Positions 50,055 through 59,392 of a DNA stretch of 64,000 bases are shown piece after piece; positions within the stretch are counted from its first letter, which is position 1; each line of letters starts with the position of its first letter. The notes beneath the pieces are model-generated. The model saw only the letters and a list, made by a program, of their open reading frames with translations. It was not told where the DNA came from and ran no database searches. The position numbers were made by a program, and so were the translations under genes. Source of the DNA: Hymenolepis diminuta (lineage: Eukaryota; Platyhelminthes; Cestoda; Cyclophyllidea; Hymenolepididae). Location of the stretch: the NCBI GenBank assembly GCA_900708905.1, contig CAADRB010000026.1, positions 1,380,551 through 1,444,550 of the forward strand, in the 5' to 3' direction.

Positions 50055-50619
50055 ATGGAATTATCAAATAGTGAAAAATTAACAACAATACCACTGGATG
50101 TGGATTTTACCAATGTCAAACCGCTTTCAAATTTTGAGGTGTATGACTTTATTAAAAATCGGGCTGGGTCTAACGATAAACTTCGTTGCCAGCAAACCTT
50201 ATTCTTTACTGCATTGAAATATTTTAATGAGAAGTCTCCATGTACTTGCCAAACACCTGAAGCTATTCAGAAATTTGTTAATGAGATGAAACCTTTTAAT
50301 CTCAACAAGTCAGAATTGCTGGCATTAATAAATAACTGTCCTGTCACCCAGGTTGAACTTTCAATTGTACGTCCTGGCGCTTTCTCAATTCACCTTGTCC
50401 GTAACCTACAAATGTTCAATTACTGCACTTTGTTTTTAGATGGTAAACGATCTTGATACGCGATTCACGATGTCTCAAATTGAAGAGGTCCTAGAGAAAG
50501 TTGCTTCATGTTTTCCCGAGGGCACCAAGAAATCTTCCCAAATCGCTTCTTCTGGTGTTGCAGAAGAAGACGAAGAGGAATATAAAGAAGTTGATGTAGA
50601 TGGAGAAAAAGCGGGATGA
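50055..50619 (+). CDS. CRCP: RNA polymerase III subunit RPC9 (CRCP)
   Basis: RPC9 pairs with RPC8 to form the Pol III stalk, the counterpart of Rpb4/Rpb7, which takes part in initiation. Exons 50055-50366 and 50440-50619 join at phase 0 to 163 aa; human CRCP is 148 aa. The fold signature is visible in order: LSNFEVYDFI near residue 26, a Cys-containing TLFFTALKYF helix, PEAIQKFVNEMKPFNLNKSE at about 74-93, and NNCPVTQVELSIMV at about 97-110. The second exon gives MSQIEEVLEKV and an acidic C-terminal tail. The 73-bp intron has a canonical GTACGT donor and TTTTTAG acceptor. An AG lies two bases before the ATG, as expected for a 5' UTR intron or a spliced-leader acceptor. It is divergent from the FET gene. 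Family assignment is strong from the HRDC-like/Rpb4-type core. Confidence 0.9.
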
Positions 50620-51174
50620 ATCAAAATTTTTTAAACTTGTATATATTATCTGATCTTCACTCTTCCTTTTTATGATCATTAATACTATAGTTCTATTTTG
50701 TATTACCTATTTGGTTCACAGTACTTTTTATTGGGTCGTTCAAGTTTGCATGCTTACCGTTCGCGTTGTAACAGATCACACAAAAACGAAGAAAAGTTGG
50801 TTCCTCGTGTCTTAAATATATACATGGCAAATTCATTTTGTACATTGGTTTTGTTTTTATCGGCTCATCCGTCCGTGTCTTGGAGATTTTAAATTTTAGT
50901 TTCAGAACTAAAGGTTTTTCAGTTATTTAATCTATTTCCACGGTATCCAACTGTCTTCAGAGGTACGTTTTTTTTGGTAAATTTTCTACGAAATGGGAGG
51001 GTTTTAGTAATCTTCAAGAATCAAATTTTCTAATCCCTCGGGTATTTTGTATGTTCAGATAAGGCTATTCGGCTAGGGTGTTGCCGTTTGCTGATTTGAT
51101 TTGTTTTTTAACCTATCTTAAATTTAGAACATCGGATATATTCTAGAATATATTCCATTTAATTTTTAGTTAAA

Positions 51175-51365
51175 ATTATGGAACACACTCCCACAACGTA
51201 GCCCCTCTATAGTAACCCAATAAGGCTTATTCAAATATTTTCTGTCTTCGAATTTTGAGTAGATCGAAACGAACAATATTGCAGCCTGAAGTGAGGGTTT
51301 TAGGAAATTCGGGACATTTAAGGCTTCAATAGGGAGCACTAATCGTGCTCCGCAACATATCTAAG
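51175..51365 (+). repeat. Interspersed repeat family (AACCCAATA type), copy
   Basis: This reads GTTAAAATTATGGAACACAC, then AACCCAATAAGGCTTATTC, AGTAGATCGAAACG and AGGGAGCACTAATCGTGCTC. The order is the same as in the copies at 21740, 34975 and 38190. Confidence 0.5.
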
Positions 51366-52224
51366 ATGGGGGTAACTTCCAATCCTGCCTAAAAGTCGTG
51401 TTATCTTGATCAGAGGAATTGTATCTTGGGCCCTTTTGATCGGAAAATTCGAATTCGCTCCCTTCTTTTGACAGGTTTTAATCAATTCACTGAGTGTTCG
51501 CTAATGACCATCGAAATTGTGACATTCGGCTTTGCAGACATTTATCCAATCGTTCGATATATTCATTTAAATTATATGGAATGAAGCTTGCATGCGATAT
51601 GAATTATGGTCAAACCAGGTAGTGTTTGAAAACGTTTTGGATGAGGAATTCCAATATATCGAATAATTAGATCCAATTTATTTTACTACTTACACCTATC
51701 TAGTAGATTTTCATGAAGAAATTGATGCTGGGCATTGTGAATGATCCCACTTGGTATTTTTGTTCGTAAAATTCTCTTACAAACATTATTCGGTCGGTGT
51801 ACCATTACACGTAATATAATAGCACTGTTTGGACCAAATCTGGATTACTTTGTCTCTATCTGAACAATGGTGTATCAAGAACTTTATGTAGCTAACAAGT
51901 CAGGCTTACAGATAATTACTGGTGGATTTTTGCGATCATGTATATTGTTGATAGATAAACTTACTAAATCATGGAAGCTGCTAAAGTTATAACGAGATAA
52001 AATCCTAAAACTCTTTGACGAAATTCCTTTGCTTCCTTCAATATTTAGACCTAGAAGCTATGCATTCACTCGTCCGAATAGTGTGCTGTATATGTTATGA
52101 AACCAATCTGAGTGTTTCTGGGGCTTGTAGCGGATGCTACACCTAAGTAATCCTCCTAGCAGTCCAAATAGCCTCTAGTAGAGTCCTCTATTATCAAGTC
52201 ACACCCAAATTAGCTAAGCTATGC

Positions 52225-52490
52225 CCAAAATGGTAAGAACCGGCAAGATGCTGAGTGGAAAGGGTTTATTGACCACTTCGTTGCTTTTATGTTGTGTGGA
52301 AAGCTTAGTCATTAAATACAAAACCATACTGGGCTGCAGGGATCTTGATTGTTGATTGGTTGGGGAGGTCTCTGCACACACGCCGCGCTTGATCTCAACG
52401 CGACCGGTTACATGTCGCACTTCCCGTGGTGAGCTCTAGCGCACGTGATTCAATCAGCCTTGTTAGCCTTGTGAACCCCACAGGCTCTAG
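52225..52490 (+). repeat. Interspersed repeat, copy 2 of 2
   Basis: This is the partner of 14745-15000: GGAGGTCTCTGCACACACGCC, a GCACTTCCC block, GCTCTAGCGCACGTGATT and CAATCAGCCTTGTTAGCC. It is GC-richer than its surroundings. Confidence 0.6.
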
Positions 52491-53696
52491 AGTCAAATTC
52501 ATAAGTTTTATTAATCGTTTATTGGATTTCTGCACTCATTTGAATATGTAAAGCCACTAATGAAGTAACTATTACTGAAGTTATTGGCTAACCAGGCAGT
52601 CAATCAGTAACCACGTAATCACTTTCATAAAGTTCTACATTTATTTTCATCCTGAAAAATCGTTGTTTCAGCTATTGGTCTTCTCCTCTCTTCTTCGTCT
52701 TCTTGTAGCCTAACAAGTTGAAAATTTGCAAAAGTAGACTAGGTTAATTGATAAAGGGACGAGTACTGTTAATCGGGTAATTAGTAAGGAAATTGTTATT
52801 ATCGGCGAAAAATCATGCTTTTAACAGTGAATCCAAAATTATACCAATAAAAAGTACTAATGCACTTTGACATCAATAGTTCATTTTTCTATATGACCTT
52901 TTCAATTAACACCATATTTGTCGGCAGAATTTAAGTGTCATAAATAGTATATTGTGTTTCTGTAACATCACGACTGCACAACAGTAAAGTAGCTGTTGTA
53001 GTCAACGTTAATAATATAAATTATATTGATTGCAGTAACGATTCAGGGCTTATTATTAAGCGCGTGGAACAGTAAATTTGTCCAAAAGGGAGGAAAATCG
53101 AGTATTTCCGGAACCTGAGCAGCGTTCGTTTCTCAGAAAGTCAATATTTCAGATTACCCTTCACCTGAGCTGGTACTGAAGTCTTCCCACTAAAATATAA
53201 CTGACCAGCTGGTAAGCTAACTAAAACCAATATCCATTTTGTACATAAACAAAATAGAGAAGCTTTCGTTGTGCTTCAAACTACATTCTTTTGGGTCTGA
53301 GCCACCATAACCTAGGTAATATTGGTAAATACGTAGAGTCACATTATGCAGGGCAGATAAAAAGGGGGCAGGAGGGGGAATTAAAAGTTCAACATTCATC
53401 AAATTTTTCTCTTTTACTTAATGAAGATCACCTAGAGTGTTACATCCTGAAGTTCCAAGTTCGAGTTCCAGGATGTGTCTCCTAAGTTTATTGGCAAGTT
53501 AATGTCTAGAGCCTATTGGCCAGATGCTTAAATTGAATGATAGATCATGACACTTTAATTTTTATATCCTCAAATAACCAGAAGTAGTTGAACGAGACTG
53601 TCGAAGATTATTTTAACATATCAAAGCCCATTTAATATGAGGTCTAATTAGCTCTTTTTTTAATTTAGATTATAAATTAAGGTTCGACAAATAATA

Positions 53697-53760
53697 AAGT
53701 CAAGAGGATCAAAAGATACTAAGAGCAACATCAAGATATCAAAGGGTTCAACTTTCTATG
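53697..53760 (+). repeat. Short interspersed repeat, copy 3 of 3 (weak)
   Basis: AAGAGGATCAAAAGATA followed by AAGATATCAAAGGGTT matches the copies at 2405 and 9400 with more differences. Confidence 0.3.
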
Positions 53761-54289
53761 GTTGTACCATATTCACTTCTGGATAGTACACGTTACAAAA
53801 TTCAAATTTTATGATTCGTCCATTGGATTACAGCAAATATTCGTCCACAATGTTCAGTGCTTACTGATCGGACTTTTAGTCAAGCAGGGTCGGTCCTGCC
53901 GTTTCAATTCATTTTTTCTTCCAATGGTCAAGAAGGCTAGCGAATTTTACGTGATATATCAGCAACTCCAGTCTTAAAATAGGTTAAATAAGATAACTTA
54001 ACTCTCAAAATGATTTTAGGTTAACAGACATTTACAAAAATTAACTTTACTCTTAGCTTTTGAATCCGGAGTCTTCGTAAAAATGTAAGTCTAAGATCAA
54101 TGCACCTTTTGATGTGTCATTCACTAATTATAACTTTAAGTTGTATATAAAAACTTGAACTCAAATTCCGAAGTAATTTGATTAAAAGCAGATATTTTAG
54201 GTACAATCGTCGATCTGCTGTCAATAGACAACTCTGAAATTCCAAATATGGAGTTGGCGCCATAATTTATATATATAAAGATGTATGCT

Positions 54290-54500
54290 TTCTCCTTCTA
54301 TCAGTAGTACCTGGACAATTTTTGTAAATATATCCTTGAAGGTCAAAATCTATTGCAATTTACATTCAGCCGTATTCAAAACTAAATTCCAACTGAGCAG
54401 AACACCCTCTAATATCTCAACTCATGAAGATTTTGGGTCAAAGAGGCATCAATCACAATCCAGGTTATATAGAAATCCTATGTTTCAAAACAGGAACCCT
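54290..54500 (+). repeat. Possible interspersed repeat, copy 2
   Basis: Blocks match 330-560 in order (for example ACTCATGAAGATTTTGGGTC). An open frame of 106 codons runs through it on the plus strand (54285-54605) but has no recognisable family. It may be a fragment of an element's coding region. Confidence 0.25.
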
Positions 54501-55403
54501 CAAATTTTCCTTTTCCATCCTCTCAATAAATGTGATGCTCTAAGCTATACTTTCCCTTGCCAAAATCGTATATTAGACACGGCTTTTCGATCAAATGAGC
54601 AATGATCACGGGTTGATGCAATTACTGATTTGGTATCACAAGGACACGAGTTAGATTATGAGAAATTAAGGTCATTGGCAACATGTGGAAACCGTAATTA
54701 TCTCTGTTCCGGAAAAAGGATATTAAAATGGAGAATAAATTTTGAAATATTTGCGTTTTAATGAGTGAATAATTAAGTTGACTCATGTTACCAAAACTGT
54801 AATACTGTAGGAATCGCGATCTAAATAAGCATTTATTAAAGAAAGCCCTATTGAACAAAATAAGTTATTATGAAAGGCCGTAGAGAGTTAAGAGTTTGAA
54901 AGATAGAGGGGTGAATTAAAAGATACAAGGGTAAGAAATGACCATTTTGCCACATTAGCCGCTTCTATCAAAAGCGGCATGGAGCTGTGGTTGAATATAT
55001 CTCACCTCCAACCTTCTCCTTGGTCTAATCTGCGCCCAAGTTTGTCCACATGCTGGCAAGTGCTTCTGTACTGTCTAGTGAGGTTGCTAGCCTAGTGTAC
55101 TTTCAATACCTTAATGGCAACACGCTTGGTGGCTTTAATTGAAAACTAATGGGGAAATAAATAAACCTTGCATGATGGAAAAGCCATTTAGTCTAGGTAT
55201 TCGCAATTGCTCAGTCAATGGTCGGGCGAAGTAATGAAAGAAACACACATGCGCATTTGTACATATAGGGTGCGTAAGGCATCTGAGGAGACCTTACAGA
55301 AAATGAAACTGTTGACGTGTGAAACTTACAATTTCCTATAACAAAGCAAATAAAAATAATATTAACCAAGATTTTTATCCTATATATCCTCATTCGGCTT
55401 CTA

Positions 55404-56498
55404 CCACCGACTCAATTCGGATCTGAAAGCGATCGCAAGCTTTGACCAAATCAGGTGGTCTTCATTGTTGTCCCCCATTGCTCGGGCTATTGTTTCCATC
55501 ATAGAGGAGGATTTGGTGTTATGAGGATACTTATTAATTTCTTTTTCAACCACCTCCGTCCCACAGGTAAAAATCCTAAGGATTAAGGTCTGATGAGCAG
55601 TTAAGAGGTCATAAGAAATTTGGTGTGACATAATGATGAAAGTTCTCGGCCATCCATTTAATCCTCGGTTTTGAGAGCTTTATGGGATGGAGGCGAATCT
55701 TGCTGGAAGACATGGGGAGTTTTCCTCCATTGGCTGCGCTGTCTATCCAAGGTAGCTTAAAAACAATGGTTTGAAGAATCTCCACATAGGCATCTGCATC
55801 TGTATTGACTCTAAGGCCCTGTGGAAAAATGGAGGAGTCATGATGTGCCCCTCCCTCACTACTGATAACACCGAAAACCATCACCATTGGGGACAATCTC
55901 GTGCGTATGCATGACGGTTGGGACTTCAGTGGAGTCCGCACACACATAGCCACCTATCATTTCTTGGATTGACTTTGTGATCCTGGTAGAAGTAGTTTTC
56001 ATGGGAGAAAAACCAGAGACACATCTGTTCTTCTGGGTGCTTCGGTTTCTTAAAAAGTCGTTTTGCACGCATTATACGATTTTCTTGATTTGTTTTTATC
56101 CACATAAACTGACCCCGTCTAAGAGCCTATGATTTGTATCCGAGGTTTTGATGAACAACATTCCTTATTGTTCCTTCAGACATCCTAAGATCATTGACAA
56201 GATGTCGTGCACTGATTTCCCACGATTTCCGTCCACCATGCCATGCATTCTTCTCACAAGCTCAGGTGTTCTGAGTGAGTAAGTCAGCGGAGCGTTGACA
56301 ATGTTGTTTTCTCTTGTCCATGGCGGATAATTCATCAGCATTGTTAACGTTCAACAGCTCCTCTCTAACTTTGCAAAGGAAAGTTCTGGCGACATTTAGA
56401 AATCTAGCAATTTCTAAATTGCTGTGTTTCGATGTTATTATCTCTGTTACAGTTACAGCGTGCCTTTTCATTTCATTATTTATGGCATTAGATGCCAT
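55404..56498 (-). pseudogene. Decayed Tc1/mariner-superfamily transposase
   Basis: Minus-strand remnant of a DNA transposase from a group within the Tc1/mariner superfamily, distinct from the copy at 4.4 kb. From N to C: KRHAVTVTEIITSKHSNLEI (a helix-turn-helix start), CLWFFSHENYFYQDHKVNPR, a frame reading VMVFGVISSEGG then FPQGLRVNTDADAYVEIL, KWMAENFHHYVTPN, then SSDLNP with the last catalytic Asp, and KEINKYPHNTKSS near the C-terminus. Pieces fall in different frames and stops interrupt, so it is inactive. The helix-turn-helix part in frame with an ATG (56498-56262) is the longest intact piece. Inverted repeats were not found. Confidence 0.75.
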
Positions 56499-57689
56499 GA
56501 GATCTTCTGATACAAAAAATACATTAATTATTATCGGGTTAGTTTAAATTACAAGAATATAGGTGTCCTCAGATACCTTACGCATCCCATATTTGCAAGG
56601 TACATAACATAAAGCTTTAGTCATTTAATTCTACTGGAGAATTTGGAAAATAAAAGAGTGTTGCTAGAGCTCCAGCGCCAAGCCCAGTTGCCCTTAAAGA
56701 GACTCCCCCAGTACATCCCACTATGACCCCAAACTAGAGAGCTCGATTTGACCTCAGTGAACTTGCCTTGTGATCCCATCTTGTTTATACCACTCAGCAG
56801 CTCCAAAAATTTTAAAGATGAGATTAAGACATATCTCAATCTCTCTCTGACTATCTGATGAACATAAACTGATTTGTGAATTGTGAAATTGCGAAAATGC
56901 AAATGAATACTATCCTTTGCTCATGAAAACTGGTATCTAGTGCAATTGTCACCCAACTTTCTTCAACCGAATGGAATTCTCTCAGTTATCATGAGATTTG
57001 AAGGTCTATAAGAGATATCGATCTCAAGATCAAAACTTCAAATCCCGCTTTCCCCAACTTTTATTCATCGTTGAGCGCCAAATGCTGATAAGAAAACGCC
57101 CCTCATAGCGTTTCCTTTTCAAGAACTATGAATGTATTTTAAATTGATCATCAGATCAATTTGGATTGAAGTAAGAGTCGCTCATTGAAATAATCACATT
57201 GGAGAATACGGTAAATCCTAAGAAAGCCAGAAATCTTCTTCGATCACTAGTTCTTATTCGCAACAAACTAACATCGCTTCCCTCCGAGTAATCCAGAAGC
57301 ATCTAAATACAACATAAAGACTATTTAAGAACTATATATGCACTTAAGATTCAAATAAAGAACTCAAATTTCCGTGCTTGAAGTTTAAGTACTTTTAGAA
57401 ATTTCCACTTAAGATTTTATTATTGTGGACTAACTTGGTATGGAAATAAAGTTTTGAAATACAGAAATTTTATTAATATCTGTAATTTTTAAGCTCATGG
57501 AAGGTAAGTACTATTCAGAACTTAACTTGGACAGAGAACTGACATTCTAGAAACTCTTAAATTGTGAAATCTGGACATTAGGTTGTGAATGTCTCTCAAT
57601 TACATACAAAGTGATTTCCGTAAATTGTTAAATTAAATTTAAGAAATAGAGAAATTAAATTTAATAGTAATCACTAGGTAACTAAGCGA

Positions 57690-57865
57690 GAGAGCAAGTT
57701 TTACGATGGGATCCTCGAGCCTCCCTCCCTCTGCCAACCTCTTTTTTAGCCAAAATTAACTAGTGTAGTTGGTTGTTTGGCCCGCTGGGTGTGCACCAAT
57801 GAATATTGAACCCCTGACCTCTCATTTTGCAGACGAGAACGTTAACCACTCCTCTATCGGAACAC
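57690..57865 (-). repeat. tRNA-derived SINE-like repeat
   Basis: On the minus strand the head reads AGGAGTGGTTAACGTTCTCG, TCTGCAAAATGAGAGG and then a B-box-like GGGTTCAATAT, very close to a tRNA 5' half and T-arm. The sequence after the B box does not complete a tRNA and ends in a purine-rich GGCAGAGGGAGGGAGG. Confidence 0.6.
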
Positions 57866-59058
57866 AAAAGCAGATTGAGAGTTAAACCCGGATTTATTTA
57901 ATCTTATCGGCAATCATTGAAGAATTCTGCTGAAATACTGTCTTCACATCATGAAATACACAAATGTAGTGGGAACAGGTAAAGGAACAAGAGTAAGTAA
58001 TCGCGCGAAAAGGCAAAACACATTGCGGGACTGAAGGCCAATATACCACACTTTCCCTGAACTTCGGGGAAATTTTTCGCAGTAGCTCTCAAATTTCGGG
58101 CCACTGATGATGGATATTAATGCTTAGAATAAATTCTAAATAGGGATGAATTTTGGCGTAGTATTATTTCATGTCTAATATGAGCGCCATTAACCCACTA
58201 AACTTGACCTAATCGCTTTCTTTCAAACTTCCACTAAGATTTGACGAAGCTTTTGATTGATAATTCCAAATAGAGCATTGAGTGAACACAGCTCTGCTAA
58301 CTAGCTACCTCATTTCTGCTATTTTAAGGCTGTAAACTTCTGGATATCATATGAGATAATTTTGCCTTCAAAAACCATTGGATGAAAATAGAAATTGAAG
58401 TGATAAGACCAACCACCATAGATAAAAAACCGATCAATAAGCATTGGAGATCGTAGACATACACTTGATGGAATCCAGGGGACGAAGCATTAAATTTAAA
58501 TTACCCATTTTGGTTAATATCGTACAACTCGAATCCAAAAATCAAATATCATGTTGTTCTCAGCATCGTTCTGATTCTACCTCCTTTTTCAGTTGCTTTC
58601 CAAAAATATAAATCAATTTTTTTCCTGTAGGTAATAATAATAACATCATTATTTTGCGTGACTAAGATGAGTGCTGAATATCATTTTTCAAAAGTTTTAT
58701 ATAATAAATTAAGGTCGACCTTTTCCTTAATCTCTAAAGAGAATTTTGCAGCACGTTCGGTTATTTAGAACACAGTGAACCAGATCAGATGAATGATATG
58801 CATCTGTTATAATTGTCCGAAGTCTGTTTTTATTTCATTGCCTCCAAATTGATGAACTGGTGGGGTAAAATAGAAACGGTATTAACAACTGCTAAGCTCT
58901 GATTTTAGAATTCGACTTCATAGTACAATCTATCCAAGCTTAATTTAATTCTAGTACGAAATTTATAAAGTTCGAATGCGAAACTATATAGTATTTCGAT
59001 TAAAAATTTGACTTAATACTAATTCTACCAAAGTATGAATTATAATCTAAAGAACTGG

Positions 59059-59120
59059 ATGGTGACCGGTGAAGCAGCGGTTAGGGCTCCCGTCCGCGAA
59101 GCTAGAGGGTTAGAATCCTA
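59059..59120 (+). repeat. tRNA-like SINE head
   Basis: AAGCAGCGGTTAGGGCTCCC, CGTCCGCGAAGCTAGA and GGGTTAGAATCC give A-box, anticodon-arm and B-box patterns at tRNA spacing on the plus strand. The acceptor stem is not complete, so it is scored as a repeat rather than a tRNA gene. Confidence 0.5.
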
Positions 59121-59392
59121 CAGTTGCTCTAATTGGAAACACGCGTTCTATACTGACTATTGTAATCAGGATATTTCTATGAACCTTGAACACTTCTCTC
59201 TTGTTTCACCCTCTCGACTCTTCCTATCAAAACTCCGTGAAATTAAACCAAGTTTAACTGCAAAAGACATTGTTTGCGCTGCAGCCACTACAACGACTAC
59301 AGTTAGAAAAATGCGTTATTTAATATATAAATGCAAACAAGTCTTATTAGGGGGAAAAGGAGAGAGGAATGGGGATGTAATTTTGATACACT

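Larger units (their letters stand above)
50620..55403. other. Gene-free stretch downstream of RPC9
   Basis: No gene is supported. The RPC9 3' UTR must start here, but no clear polyadenylation signal is visible. The stretch contains repeats at 51175-51365, 52225-52490, 53697-53760 and 54290-54500. A B-box-like AAGTTCGAGTTCC at about 53457 may be another SINE remnant. Confidence 0.45.
56499..59392. other. Gene-free stretch downstream of the kinase gene
   Basis: No gene is supported. Two tRNA-like SINE heads are present (57690-57865 and 59059-59120). The open frame at 59035-59421 runs through the second of these and into the kinase 3' end, so it is not a gene. The kinase 3' UTR occupies the right end; an AATAAG at about 59345 on the minus strand could be its polyadenylation signal. 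Confidence 0.5.
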
